Assembly (NCBI RefSeq): GCF_003182155.1
Contig: NZ_QGTG01000002.1
Span: forward strand, 186,001 to 250,000
Length of the DNA stretch: 64,000 nt
Direction of reading: 5' to 3'
Source of the DNA: Chitinophaga sp. S165
GTDB taxonomy: Bacteria > Bacteroidota > Bacteroidia > Chitinophagales > Chitinophagaceae
Under the pieces are notes generated by a model. The model was not told the origin of the DNA. It did not search any database and worked only from the letters and a program-made list of their open reading frames with translations. Shown piece after piece: positions 25,086 through 34,619 of this stretch; position 1 is the stretch's first letter, and each line of letters opens with the position of its first letter. Both the position numbers and the translations under genes were made by a program.

Positions 25086-26462
25086 TTAAAGTCCGTATTT
25101 ATCGATCAGGTAGATCAACCCTGCCATACTGAAGGCGCCCAGCTCCAGCTCTCTCTTGTTCACTGCTTCAAAGGTATCATTGGCAGCATGATGCAGATCA
25201 AAATAACGCTGGGAGTCAGGCATTAGTTCACCCATTGGCGTACCTATTGCTTCGTACAGTTCTCCTACGTCCACACCTCCACCGGTAGCTGCGAAATCAT
25301 ATACATCATATGGGCGGAATAAAGGCGCCCAGGAGATGATCTTAGCCTGTTTTTCCGCCGGCATCATGAATGCAAAGCCCCTTGGTGTAAAACCGCCCGC
25401 ATCACTTTCCAACGCGAATATATGATGCTCTCCTTTGGCTTTTGCTTCTTCAGCATATTTTTTACCTCCTCGGGTGCCATTCTCTTCGTTGGCGAACAGA
25501 ACGATCCGGATGGTGCGTTTAGGTTTAATTCCTGATGCTTTGAAGGCACGCAATAGTTCAACTGACTGTACACAGCCGGTTCCATCATCATGCGCACCCT
25601 GGTTTACGTCCCAGGAGTCCAGGTGGCCGCCTACGGTGATGATCTGATCAGGGAATTCAGTTCCACGAATCTCTCCTATTACGTTGTGGCCCGTTGTATC
25701 GGGCAGCATTTTACAGTTGGTTTTCAGGTATAACTTCAGGTCCTTCTCCCCTTTCAGACGGTTGCTCAACAGATCGGCGTCTTCCAGTCCAACAGCTACC
25801 GCCGGTATTTTAGGGAAGGAGTCATTATAGTGCATTGCACCTGTATGGGGATGGTTGTTGGCGCCATGGCTCATAGACCTTACCACCACCGCAAGAGCGC
25901 CATATTTGGCAGCCCGGCTCGCCCCTTGTCCGCGATATTTTACAGCATCGCCATAAGATTCAAAAGTGCGGATCAGTTCAGGCCTGAAATGATAGTTGTA
26001 AAACACGATCTTCCCCTTCACCTGGTCTTTTTTTGCTTCCAGATCGTCAAAAGAGGACACTTCCAGCACTTGCGCAGTGATGCCGGCAGGGTTGCTGCCT
26101 ACAGAATTTCCTAATGCGAGTACATTCAGCGGTGGAATATAATCGCGGCGGCGGGAAATGATACGCACTTCTTCTTTCGCGCCCCTTACCCAATGGGGCA
26201 CCTGGCAGGCCTGCATATAGACAGTGTCCGCACCGGCCTCTTTCAGCACTTTTTCACCCCATTTTTCAGCCTTCACCATTTGCGGGGAACCAGCAAGACG
26301 GCCTCCTACCTGCTGGGTAAGATCTCTCAAATTAGAATATGCCTTACTATGTGTCAGGACTTCAGTAGCCAGTTGTCGTAATACCAGGGAATCATTCTCC
26401 TGCTGTTGAGCACACACCGGAACGGTGAAAGCCAACAGCGCCGGCAGCAGGTAATTTCTCAT
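25086..26462 (-). CDS. Secreted M28-family zinc aminopeptidase (carboxypeptidase Q-like)
   Basis: Exported metallopeptidase of about 458 residues. The start MRNYLLPALLAFTVPVCAQ (26462) gives a signal peptide; a GTG two codons earlier is possible. A PA (protease-associated) insert lies at about 120-245. The two-zinc M28 site is complete: His in GGHLDSWDV, bridging Asp in GAHDDGTG, catalytic Glu pair in FANEENGTRG, Asp in ALESDAGG and a C-terminal His in DLHHAANDTF. It probably trims peptides in the periplasm or at the outer membrane. It precedes the small membrane protein gene by 20 bp. Confidence 0.92.
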   Translation of the reverse strand: MRNYLLPALLAFTVPVCAQQQENDSLVLRQLATEVLTHSKAYSNLRDLTQQVGGRLAGSPQMVKAEKWGEKVLKEAGADTVYMQACQVPHWVRGAKEEVRIISRRRDYIPPLNVLALGNSVGSNPAGITAQVLEVSSFDDLEAKKDQVKGKIVFYNYHFRPELIRTFESYGDAVKYRGQGASRAAKYGALAVVVRSMSHGANNHPHTGAMHYNDSFPKIPAVAVGLEDADLLSNRLKGEKDLKLYLKTNCKMLPDTTGHNVIGEIRGTEFPDQIITVGGHLDSWDVNQGAHDDGTGCVQSVELLRAFKASGIKPKRTIRIVLFANEENGTRGGKKYAEEAKAKGEHHIFALESDAGGFTPRGFAFMMPAEKQAKIISWAPLFRPYDVYDFAATGGGVDVGELYEAIGTPMGELMPDSQRYFDLHHAANDTFEAVNKRELELGAFSMAGLIYLIDKYGL

Positions 26463-26596
26463 AAACACGTTGATTTAGGGACTAAAACTAATTAAATAAC
26501 ATTGTTATTCAAATGGGGCGATCATACAGAAATATTACATGGTAAGCTTAACATGCCGCTAATCCCATTTAAAAGTGATGGCAATTTAAAATGTTA

Positions 26597-26604
26597 TAAT
26601 TTTG
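26597..26604 (+). promoter_or_regulatory. Bacteroidota -7 box for bshA
   Basis: TAATTTTG matches TAnnTTTG, 107 bp before the bshA ATG. No clear -33 element. Confidence 0.45.
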
Positions 26605-26710
26605 TACTCTGCATTAACGTAAAAAACTGTGTTCTGCGTGAGGCGTATTGCATTCTGTGCTAAACGTCCGGCACTAAGCGTATGCCGTATTAAGACTTAA
26701 ACAACAACAC

Positions 26711-27862
26711 ATGCGAATTGGAATAGTATGTTATCCTACTTATGGTGGAAGTGGCGTACTGGCGACAGAACTGGGCAAGGCGCTGGCAGATAAAGGCCAC
26801 ATGGTACACTTTATCACCTATCAGCAACCTGTAAGACTGAATGCCTTTCATGCCAACATATATTATCACGAGGTGCAGGTCCCTACTTACCCTCTTTTTG
26901 ATTTTCCGCCCTACGAATCTGCACTGAGCAGTACTATGGTGGATGTTATTTTAAATCAGCAGCTGGATCTGCTGCATGTGCACTATGCTATTCCGCACGC
27001 ATCTACTGCCTACCTGGCAAAACAGATCGTTAGCAAACAAGGCCGTATAGTGCCATTTATCACTACGCTGCACGGAACAGATATCACCCTGGTGGGTAAA
27101 GACAAGACCTATGCGCCGGTGGTGACCTTCTCAATCAATGAGTCTGATGCTATCACAGCAGTATCTAACAACCTGCGCGAAGAAACATACAAATCCTTCC
27201 AGATCGAAAAAGAGATAGAAGTTATCTACAACTTTGTTGATATAGAGCGCTTTAAACGCCGGGAAAAGGAACTGCTGCACTTCAGGAACGCTATTGCTCC
27301 TAATGGAGAAAAGATCCTGCTGCACGTGTCTAACTTCCGGAAGGTGAAACGTGTTCCGGATGTGGTGAAGATCTTTCAGAAGGTGAGAGAAAAAGTGCCT
27401 GCCAAACTACTGCTCGTAGGTGACGGTCCGGACAGACCTGCTATTGAGTCTATGTGCCGGGACTTGCATCTGTGTGGCGATATCCGTTTTGTAGGTAAAC
27501 AGGAACAACTGGAAGACGTCATGTCTATCGCCGACCTTTTTGTACTGCCTTCTGAATATGAAAGTTTCGGTCTGGCGGCCCTGGAAGCTATGGCAGCTGA
27601 AGTACCAGTGATCTCTTCTAATGCAGGCGGCTTACCTGAAGTGAATATTCACGGAAAAACAGGTTACCTGAGTCCTGTAGGAGATGTAGACAGCATGGCT
27701 GAATACGCGGCCAAACTGTTACTGGATGATAATCTGCTGGCTGCTATGCGTAAAGGCGCGCTCGAACAGGCACAACGTTTTCATATTGACAATATTATAC
27801 CGCAGTATGAGGCCTTGTATGAAGAAGTGATGAACAGAGCGCTGGAGTCTGTAGATAAATGA
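26711..27862 (+). CDS. bshA: N-acetyl-alpha-D-glucosaminyl L-malate synthase BshA
   Basis: First step of bacillithiol synthesis: joins GlcNAc from UDP-GlcNAc to L-malate. The 383-residue GT4 glycosyltransferase starts with MRIGIVCYPTYGGSGVLATE, the signature beginning of BshA, and contains HVHYAIPHA, TTLHGTDITLVG, VSNFRKVKR and the GT4 EX7E region PSEYESFGLAALEAMA. No other bacillithiol genes are adjacent. Two hairpins follow. Confidence 0.96.
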   Translation: MRIGIVCYPTYGGSGVLATELGKALADKGHMVHFITYQQPVRLNAFHANIYYHEVQVPTYPLFDFPPYESALSSTMVDVILNQQLDLLHVHYAIPHASTAYLAKQIVSKQGRIVPFITTLHGTDITLVGKDKTYAPVVTFSINESDAITAVSNNLREETYKSFQIEKEIEVIYNFVDIERFKRREKELLHFRNAIAPNGEKILLHVSNFRKVKRVPDVVKIFQKVREKVPAKLLLVGDGPDRPAIESMCRDLHLCGDIRFVGKQEQLEDVMSIADLFVLPSEYESFGLAALEAMAAEVPVISSNAGGLPEVNIHGKTGYLSPVGDVDSMAEYAAKLLLDDNLLAAMRKGALEQAQRFHIDNIIPQYEALYEEVMNRALESVDK

Positions 27863-27887
27863 TTTTCAAATTATTATGATAAACGAG

Positions 27888-27914
27888 AACCCGCTGGCTT
27901 TTTGTCGGCGGGTT
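27888..27914 (+). terminator. Terminator after bshA
   Basis: Arms AACCCGC and GCGGGTT with a 13-nt loop, then TTCTGTTTTG. Confidence 0.6.
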
Positions 27915-27943
27915 TTCTGTTTTGAAGCTCCTTGCGGCCAAAT

Positions 27944-27980
27944 AAAAAAGGTTGTATGCCTGTGACATACAACCTTTTTT
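27944..27980. terminator. Bidirectional terminator between bshA and envC
   Basis: Perfect 15-bp arms AAAAAAGGTTGTATG/CATACAACCTTTTTT with a 7-nt loop. A6 and T6 on the outside serve both strands. Confidence 0.85.
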
Positions 27981-27998
27981 GTTTTATGATTCAATGAG

Positions 27999-29453
27999 TT
28001 ATTTCTTTCTGATCCAGAACTCAGGGTTCTGTTTCTGTACCCCTCTGTAGATCTGCAACTCTACTTCTCCCAGGTTTTCCAGTTCATTTGTACCTGCTGT
28101 ACCAATTAACTGACCGGTGCTTACCCTATCGCCGGTTCTTACACTTACTGATTGCAGACGGGCATAGTTTGTAAAATACTGACCATGCCTGATGATCACC
28201 AGGGAACCACCTCCCGGAATAACTGCAACGGTCCTTACTTCTCCCTGGAAGATGGCCCTTACAGCTGCCCCGCGGCTTGTGCCAATGATCACACCATCAT
28301 TTTCAACTGTGATACGTTCTATCACCGCATGTTGCTGACGGCCAAAGTGCCCGATGATATGACCTGAGGTTACCGGCCATGGCAGCTTACCACGGTTGCT
28401 TTCAAAGCTTTCCGACAATGCCAGGGCTTCAGGTGTTGCTTCCAGGACGTTCTCTGTACGTACTGGTTTTTCAGGTTCCGGAGCCGGTGGTTTGGGAGCA
28501 GGAGGAGGATCAACCGGTTTAGGTTCCGGTTTGTCCGGCTTATTGTCAGCGACTGTGTTGTTAGTGTTGTTCTTAGCAGCGTTTGCGGCAGCAGCGGCGT
28601 TAGCAGCAGCAAGTGCAGCGGCCTTCCTTGCAGCTTCGTCACGTTTCCGTTTCTCTTCTGCAGCAGCCTTACGTTTGGCAGCAGCTTCTTCCTCTGCCTG
28701 CCGGCGGGCTATCTCTATCTCACGGCGGATTACTGCCTGAATAGCTGACTGTACTTTCTGTGCGTCTTTTTTATTCTTATTGATGTCTGCCAACAACTCT
28801 TTTTCGCGTCCTTTCAGGTTTGTCAGCACCTTATCTTTCTCTTTCTTATCTACCTCAAGTATGCTGCGTTGTTCCTGTTCCACCTTCAATGTACCTGAAC
28901 GCTTTTCTTTCTGTTCCTGCAAACTTTCTATTTTCTTACTCAGCAGTACCCGTGTTTCAAGGATGTTATCAGCCTGCCTGCGACGGTAATCTCTATACTG
29001 CTTGAGGTACTGATATCTTTTGATCGCATCATTGAAAGTTTCTGCAGAGAAGATGAAGTTCAACATGTCGTAAGTGCTGCGGTTTTTATACGCATACACG
29101 ACCAGCTGTGCATATTGTGACTTCAGGGTATCGAGATCTTTCTCCAGGGTTTTGATATCCCTGTAGGCAGAATTGATGTCTCCGTTAATGAAGTTGATCT
29201 CTTCGTTGATATTGTTGATAAGACGGGTACGTAACGTGATCTTTTCCCGTAGCGCCCGTAGTTGGCTCAAACTCTCCTTTGTGGATTTCTTGGTAGTTTT
29301 AAGGGCCTCATTGGCTTCGTCGATCTCACGCTGCAGCTCCTTTTTTCTATGCTCTAATTCCTCCCGCGACAATTGGGGAGCCTGTGCTTTCAGCAAGGCC
29401 GGTAGTAAACCTAAGATCAATACAAACGGGAAAAACTTCTTCAGATTCAGCAT
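27999..29453 (-). CDS. envC: EnvC-like murein hydrolase activator (coiled coil plus degenerate LytM domain)
   Basis: A 484-residue exported protein. The start MLNLKKFFPFVLILGLL (29453) gives a signal peptide. A long coiled coil (about 25-250) is followed by an Ala/Lys-rich then Pro-rich linker (about 255-345) and a C-terminal LytM/M23 domain. The zinc-site residues of active M23 enzymes are missing: the HxxxD position reads HAVIE, the YAHL position reads YARL, and the HLHFE strand is VELQIYRG. This is as in EnvC, which activates amidases rather than cutting murein. It is the last gene of the ispF-dut operon. Confidence 0.87.
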   Translation of the reverse strand: MLNLKKFFPFVLILGLLPALLKAQAPQLSREELEHRKKELQREIDEANEALKTTKKSTKESLSQLRALREKITLRTRLINNINEEINFINGDINSAYRDIKTLEKDLDTLKSQYAQLVVYAYKNRSTYDMLNFIFSAETFNDAIKRYQYLKQYRDYRRRQADNILETRVLLSKKIESLQEQKEKRSGTLKVEQEQRSILEVDKKEKDKVLTNLKGREKELLADINKNKKDAQKVQSAIQAVIRREIEIARRQAEEEAAAKRKAAAEEKRKRDEAARKAAALAAANAAAAANAAKNNTNNTVADNKPDKPEPKPVDPPPAPKPPAPEPEKPVRTENVLEATPEALALSESFESNRGKLPWPVTSGHIIGHFGRQQHAVIERITVENDGVIIGTSRGAAVRAIFQGEVRTVAVIPGGGSLVIIRHGQYFTNYARLQSVSVRTGDRVSTGQLIGTAGTNELENLGEVELQIYRGVQKQNPEFWIRKK

Positions 29454-29516
29454 GATGGTTTTAAAGATAGCTGCAAAATAGCAATTTACAAATTTCAGAT
29501 ACATTCAGGAGCCTGC

Positions 29517-30353
29517 CTACTCCCTTGAATAACCCGAAGGAATAGTGAAGGGAAAGCTCACCGGCTGATCAAAATCTATTTTGTTAAAATCCATGTTGAT
29601 CTTCGTGTAGCTTTTTTCTTCCACAAAAACCCTGCGGCGGGTAGCAAATTTAATCTTATCCAGCGATTTGTATTCACCATATGTGAGTTCGACCGAGCGT
29701 TTGCGTGTACTGTCTTTATCCATCACCTTGCTTTGCTGGAGAATGTAGTCATCTGCAAAAACGTTGAACAGGCTAGTGAATATTGTGCTGTCGCATGTAA
29801 AAGAAATAACTGCCGGCGTCTTAACCACCTGATATACAGAATCTGTCAGATAAATGGGGTTGCCAATGATCAGGTCCTGCAGGGTCCTGAAATCGAACGG
29901 GATATTCAGAATATCTTTTGCATTCTTCATATCCCGGAGGTATGCTATTTTATGAAACTTGTCGATTGCTTTCAGGCTATCGGGTGTGATGATGGCCCTG
30001 GCTACTTCCCCGATAATAGGCGCCGATACAGATATCCAGATGAAACTGTCTTTCTGCATACGCATGTTTGCGTTGATGCCTGACATTTGTTTGGACTCCG
30101 ATTCAAAGTCGATCTTTAATTTAGCGGAGAAAGTATTGAAGGAAATATAGTTGCCGCGCAGTTTTGAGAGCAGTTCTTTGTTATAAGCGTTGGTAGCTGC
30201 TGTTGAAGCGCTGTCTGTTTTTGAGATAATGTTATGTTGAGTAGTATCTGTCACAGGAAAAGAAGTACCTGCTATCTGTCGGCTATGCCTGCATGAAAAG
30301 AGTCCCGTGCTTACAATACCTAATACTATCAGTGCTAATATTTGCTTCATCAT
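29517..30353 (-). CDS. DUF4292 lipoprotein
   Basis: A 278-residue lipoprotein: a hydrophobic leader, then a lipobox-like LFSC with Cys near residue 21. The mature part has the LolB-like half-barrel pattern of DUF4292 (NYISFNTFSAKLKIDFESE, then IWISVSAPIIGEVARAIITP). The family is conserved in Bacteroidota in this same position between a TPR protein and EnvC and may help handle envelope lipids or lipoproteins; that is inference. It is 63 bp from envC and 42 bp from the TPR gene. Confidence 0.82.
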   Translation of the reverse strand: MMKQILALIVLGIVSTGLFSCRHSRQIAGTSFPVTDTTQHNIISKTDSASTAATNAYNKELLSKLRGNYISFNTFSAKLKIDFESESKQMSGINANMRMQKDSFIWISVSAPIIGEVARAIITPDSLKAIDKFHKIAYLRDMKNAKDILNIPFDFRTLQDLIIGNPIYLTDSVYQVVKTPAVISFTCDSTIFTSLFNVFADDYILQQSKVMDKDSTRKRSVELTYGEYKSLDKIKFATRRRVFVEEKSYTKINMDFNKIDFDQPVSFPFTIPSGYSRE

Positions 30354-30395
30354 GATCTTTAATTCAATACATTCCCGTTTCCCAGGGGAAGTTCG

Positions 30396-32234
30396 CTATT
30401 CCCTTTCGGTTGCAAGTATATACCGTTTTTCTGCAATTTTACGGGCTAATCCTACTGAATTAGCTCCTTTTTGTTTGGCCAATTGCCAATATTCCAGGGC
30501 TTTGTCCACTTCATGGAGGTTAAACAGTATATCTCCGTAGTGCTCCAGCATATTAGGGTTCTGACGTGCTTCTTCTGACTGCAGGGCTTTTTCCATCCAT
30601 TGTCTGGCCTGTTCATAACGGGCCATGCGGAACAGGATCCAGGCGTATGTGTCCATAAAATTGGTGCTTTCCGGCTCCAGTTCCAGTGAACGTTTAGACA
30701 TGCTCTCCGCCTTTGTCAGCTGCTCTCCGCGCAGGGAAAGATAATAGCTGAAGTTATTCAGTACCAGTGCATCATCCGGCTTCAGCGTCAGCGCGCGGTC
30801 ATAACTACTGTCTGACTGCTGATGCTGACCGGTTGCGTGATACGCATCTCCCAGCAGCGAGTAAACATCCGCTCTCGTGTTCTTGTCTCCGTTACCGCCG
30901 GGAGTCTGTAATGCGACATTTAACGCATCGATGGATGCAGGATAATTCTGTAGCAAAAAGTTCGCCACCCCTTTGAAATAATGCCCCATAAACTCTTTCG
31001 GGAAGCGTTCTGATACAACCGTGCTCACTTTCAGCAGGTTGTTCGAATCGTCTTTCCTGGAGTAGATCCACATCAGCTGGTACCATACTGTAAATCGTGT
31101 AGAATCAAGGTTAACAGCTTTATTGTAATCCACCAGTGCGCTGTCAAGCATACCTGCCTGCGAGAACATGTCTGCCTGCAGGGCATACGCTTTAGCCTCT
31201 TCGGGGTGCGCTTCAATGACCAGTTGTGCCAACTGCAATCCTTCTCTCAATTTGCTGCTGTCTACTCCCTGCATTTGGAGGTATGGATAGACATAAGCTA
31301 CTTTTTCATCAATGTTATAATCAGGATTGGCAAAAGCGCGTGTCAGATAGGCCCAGTACTGTGTATAGTTCCCCTCCTTTTTAGCATAACCCGACAATGC
31401 GATCAGTGCTCTGGGATTCGCGGAGTCCCGCTCCAGCACCTCATTATAGATGGCTGCAGCTTCTTCCACACGGTCATTTGAGTTATAGATATCTCCCAGA
31501 ATGAGATAGTAACGAACATCGTCCGGATTCTGATTGATCAGCTTATGTACCTCCGCTGCCGCATCCTCCATCCTGTTCAGCTTCAGATAAAGCCGTTGTT
31601 TCTGAAAGGCCAGTTCTTCTACCAGTCCCACTTTTCTTTCAAGTGAGTCAAATACTTCCAGCGCCTCTGCAGATTTATCGGCTTTAGCCAGGAACATTCC
31701 CTTGTTATAGAGATATTCGTCGTTCTCAGGATACCTGGTGGCCAGGCGGTTGTACACCGCGGCGGCACTGTCAAACTGGGCATTCACGCCGAAAGCGTCT
31801 GCCAGTGTGATCTGAAACCACTTATTGGAGCTGTCCAGGCTCACTGCCTTGCGGGCAAAACCCAATGCGTAACCAGGGTTGCGCACCTCGATAAATAACC
31901 GGGACAATTCGTAATAAGCTGTCGGGTTGTTCCTTTTCAGCCGGAGATAGTCAGAGAACTGTGTTATAGCTGTGCGGTAATCGCCCAGCATTTTGGACCT
32001 TTCGGCAGAATAAAAAAGGCTGTCAGCCCGCTGTTCCAGCAAGGTGGAATCCTTCATGGAATATACCTGGCGGGAAGAAGTACGGGAGGCGGCCGGTTTA
32101 GACGAATTACAGGCCGTTACTACCACACAACAAAAACCCGCCACAAAAAGGGATAACCGGCTCACCAACCGATTTAAAGCTGGCAGGCCATTCCTTCCGG
32201 GCAAGGTCCTGTTATTATTGTGGGTTTTGAACAT
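30396..32234 (-). CDS. TPR-repeat lipoprotein
   Basis: A 612-residue protein with a hydrophobic segment and a lipobox-like VVTAC (Cys near 42) after a polar lead of about 25 residues; translation may begin further in. At least ten tetratricopeptide-like repeats run from about residue 70 to 600, for example YELSRLFIEVRNPGYALGFA and YSLLGDAYHATGQHQQSDSS. Likely a scaffold on the periplasmic face of the outer membrane. It starts 3 bp after dut, so translation is coupled. Confidence 0.85.
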   Translation of the reverse strand: MFKTHNNNRTLPGRNGLPALNRLVSRLSLFVAGFCCVVVTACNSSKPAASRTSSRQVYSMKDSTLLEQRADSLFYSAERSKMLGDYRTAITQFSDYLRLKRNNPTAYYELSRLFIEVRNPGYALGFARKAVSLDSSNKWFQITLADAFGVNAQFDSAAAVYNRLATRYPENDEYLYNKGMFLAKADKSAEALEVFDSLERKVGLVEELAFQKQRLYLKLNRMEDAAAEVHKLINQNPDDVRYYLILGDIYNSNDRVEEAAAIYNEVLERDSANPRALIALSGYAKKEGNYTQYWAYLTRAFANPDYNIDEKVAYVYPYLQMQGVDSSKLREGLQLAQLVIEAHPEEAKAYALQADMFSQAGMLDSALVDYNKAVNLDSTRFTVWYQLMWIYSRKDDSNNLLKVSTVVSERFPKEFMGHYFKGVANFLLQNYPASIDALNVALQTPGGNGDKNTRADVYSLLGDAYHATGQHQQSDSSYDRALTLKPDDALVLNNFSYYLSLRGEQLTKAESMSKRSLELEPESTNFMDTYAWILFRMARYEQARQWMEKALQSEEARQNPNMLEHYGDILFNLHEVDKALEYWQLAKQKGANSVGLARKIAEKRYILATERE

Positions 32235-32237
32235 TTA

Positions 32238-32681
32238 TTAAGATTTACCGGTGTGGCCAAAACCGCCGGCACCACGTTCTGTTTCTGTCAGCAGTTCAAC
32301 CGCTTCGAGGCGGGCCTGAACAAATGGTGCGATCACCATCTGGGCGATCCTTTCACCGGGGGCAATTGCCTGCGGTTCGTTTGACAGGTTGATCATAATG
32401 ATCTTGATCTCTCCCCTGTAATCAGCATCAATTGTGCCGGGTGTATTTAACAAGGTCAGGCCCTGTTTGATAGCGAGACCACTGCGTGGCCTGATCTGGG
32501 CTTCATACCCGGTAGGCAGCTCTATGAACAGCCCGGTGGGTATCAGCATCCTTTCGAGGGGCTGCAGGGTAATAGCTGTTTCCAGGCTGGCCCTGAGGTC
32601 CATCCCGGCCGCTTCTGCTGTGGCATAAGCCGGTAGCGGATTAGCGGATTTATTGATGATCTTAACTGTTATAGATGCCAT
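32238..32681 (-). CDS. dut: dUTP diphosphatase
   Basis: Hydrolyses dUTP to dUMP and pyrophosphate, protecting DNA from uracil and feeding dTMP synthesis. The 147-residue trimeric-type enzyme has motif 1 AAGMDLRA, motif 2 [11 protein letters not shown], motif 3 [19 protein letters not shown], motif 4 GERIAQMVI and motif 5 [12 protein letters not shown]. It lies 31 bp after ispF and 3 bp before the TPR gene. Confidence 0.96.
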   Translation of the reverse strand: MASITVKIINKSANPLPAYATAEAAGMDLRASLETAITLQPLERMLIPTGLFIELPTGYEAQIRPRSGLAIKQGLTLLNTPGTIDADYRGEIKIIMINLSNEPQAIAPGERIAQMVIAPFVQARLEAVELLTETERGAGGFGHTGKS

Positions 32682-32712
32682 TATTACAAAGGTATTTTAA
32701 ATAGTCGATAGT

Positions 32713-33195
32713 CTAATTTTTCTCCAGCAGGACGGTCGCATAAGCCACCACGCCCTCTTCACGGCCTACAAAGCCAAGTTTCTCTGTAGTTGTGGCTTTT
32801 ATCGATACTTCCTCTGTGGAGATATTGAGTATACCGGCAATTGTTTCCTGCATCTGTCCCACGTATGGTTTGATCTTAGGCGCCTGCAGGCAAAGCGTGC
32901 TGTCTATGTTCACAACCTGGTAGCCTTTCTGGCCGATCAGCTCCAGTGTACGTTTCAGCAATATCTTGCTGTCAATGTTCTTATAAGTATTATCAGTATC
33001 AGGGAAATGAACCCCGATATCTCCCAGGCTGGCAGCACCCAGCATAGCGTCACAAATGGCGTGCAACAGCACGTCGGCATCGCTATGCCCGATGGCTCCC
33101 TTATGGTGAGGTACCAAAACTCCCCCTAACCAGAAATCCCTTCCTTCTGTTAACTGATGAAAATCTACTCCCAGCCCAATGCGCAATTTAGTCAT
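32713..33195 (-). CDS. ispF: 2-C-methyl-D-erythritol 2,4-cyclodiphosphate synthase
   Basis: MEP-pathway enzyme that cyclises CDP-ME 2-phosphate with loss of CMP. The 160-residue protein shows the metal-site DFHQL and SDADVLLHAICDAMLGAASLGDIG region and the C-terminal IKATTTEKLGFVGREEG. It is the first visible gene of the minus-strand operon ispF-dut-TPR-DUF4292-envC. The 127-bp upstream gap has only near-consensus promoter matches. Confidence 0.96.
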   Translation of the reverse strand: MTKLRIGLGVDFHQLTEGRDFWLGGVLVPHHKGAIGHSDADVLLHAICDAMLGAASLGDIGVHFPDTDNTYKNIDSKILLKRTLELIGQKGYQVVNIDSTLCLQAPKIKPYVGQMQETIAGILNISTEEVSIKATTTEKLGFVGREEGVVAYATVLLEKN

Positions 33196-33255
33196 GACAG
33201 ATGTATAAACTTTGAAATATAAGCTTTTAACCGCTTAAAATTATCGCAAATTAAA

Positions 33256-33281
33256 AATCCTCCGGGGATTTCCGGAGGATT
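33256..33281 (-). terminator. Terminator after porV
   Basis: Perfect arms AATCCTCCGG and CCGGAGGATT with a 6-nt loop; on the minus strand it is followed by TTTTTAATTT. Confidence 0.8.
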
Positions 33282-33322
33282 CTTATATTTTAAAAAAACA
33301 TTAACTATTTCAATACCAGTTA

Positions 33323-34498
33323 TTACCAGGTGGTACCACCATCATCATCATTCTTATGTGCAAGATCGAAGATCAGGGAGAAACGCAGGGTATTTGACAG
33401 CGGGTTACGCTGGATACCGTTGCCTGAAGGCACCAGGTAAGAGAAGTTCAGGCCGAACATATTATATTTAACACCCAGACCGGCAGTTACGAACTTACGG
33501 TTACCCTTGTTCTTATTTTCATAGAAATAACCGGCACGTACAAAGAACTGATCATTGTAGCTATACTCACCACCCAATGACACTGTCACTTCCTGCAGCT
33601 CTTCACTAAAACCACCGGGAGCATCTCCGAAAGACGAAAACATACCGGAGATAGTAGATTTCTCACGGTAAGCGCCTAAACTATCCGGAGTAGGGACCAT
33701 CAGTTTATTCAGGTCGAGTGTGAACATTAATTTGTTGGTCTCGTCCATTCCTATGGTGTAGGCTGTACCCAGGGCGAAGTTGGTAGGCAGGAAGTCTTTA
33801 TTGGTAGCCGACTCTGTGTAAGAGATCTTTGTACCAATGTTAGTCAGGGCCAAACCTACGTTCCAGGTATTTACCGCATTGTTTGATTTTTCGTAGTCTT
33901 TCGTGTAGAACAGTGACAGGTCGGTAGCAAATGCTTTACCAGGTCTGATCACACGACCATTGATATCACCGCTGGCCAGGTTAGAGTAAATAAAGCGGCC
34001 TGCCAGGGCTACTGAGAAGTTATCTGACAATTTACGGGCGTAACCTGCGTCAAATGCAAATTCACGCGGACGGTAGTCATAAGTTGGCATACCGGTAACA
34101 TCCGTAAAGTTGATGGTACCTAAAGAGAAGTAACGCAATGAAGCGGAAACTGTCTGGAACTCATCCCACCTGTAGTAGCCGGAAAGGTTAGCCAGAAACA
34201 CATCGTTCACCAGTTCTTTCAACCAGGGGGTATAAGTAACCGATACTGCGGATGGGGAGGGTGCAAACGCTACCTTCGAGAGGTTCCAGTACATGGAATT
34301 CGCATCAGGCGAGGTGGCTACGCCGGCATCTCCCATGGCTCCCGCCCTTGCATCAGGAGAAATACGAAGAAAGGGTACCGCTGTGTTAATGGTGTTCGTA
34401 CGTCCGTCCAGATTATCAGTTGGTATCTGAGCGCTGACAGACAGAGGGAATAGGATGCAACAAATGAAGACAAGGTTTACAGTTGCCTTTTTGATCAT
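33323..34498 (-). CDS. porV: Type IX secretion outer membrane protein PorV (LptO)
   Basis: Outer-membrane beta-barrel of 391 residues that shuttles T9SS cargo from the translocon to the attachment complex. The start MIKKATVNLVFICCILF (34498) gives a signal peptide ending at SVSAQ. The mature N-terminus contains FLRISPDARAGAMGDAGVA and the MYWNLSKVAF segment, both typical of PorV. It lies 121 bp downstream of porU and is followed by a terminator. The porV-porU-gldJ arrangement is known from Flavobacterium johnsoniae. Confidence 0.95.
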   Translation of the reverse strand: MIKKATVNLVFICCILFPLSVSAQIPTDNLDGRTNTINTAVPFLRISPDARAGAMGDAGVATSPDANSMYWNLSKVAFAPSPSAVSVTYTPWLKELVNDVFLANLSGYYRWDEFQTVSASLRYFSLGTINFTDVTGMPTYDYRPREFAFDAGYARKLSDNFSVALAGRFIYSNLASGDINGRVIRPGKAFATDLSLFYTKDYEKSNNAVNTWNVGLALTNIGTKISYTESATNKDFLPTNFALGTAYTIGMDETNKLMFTLDLNKLMVPTPDSLGAYREKSTISGMFSSFGDAPGGFSEELQEVTVSLGGEYSYNDQFFVRAGYFYENKNKGNRKFVTAGLGVKYNMFGLNFSYLVPSGNGIQRNPLSNTLRFSLIFDLAHKNDDDGGTTW

Positions 34499-34619
34499 GC
34501 AATTATACATGCAATAGTTGTTTAGAACGAGGTGTAAAAATAGTTCGAAAATCTGTATAATCAATAACAGGGGTCTGGTAAGGGACACGCGAGTTTAGTA
34601 TGTGCTTTTGATGCATAGG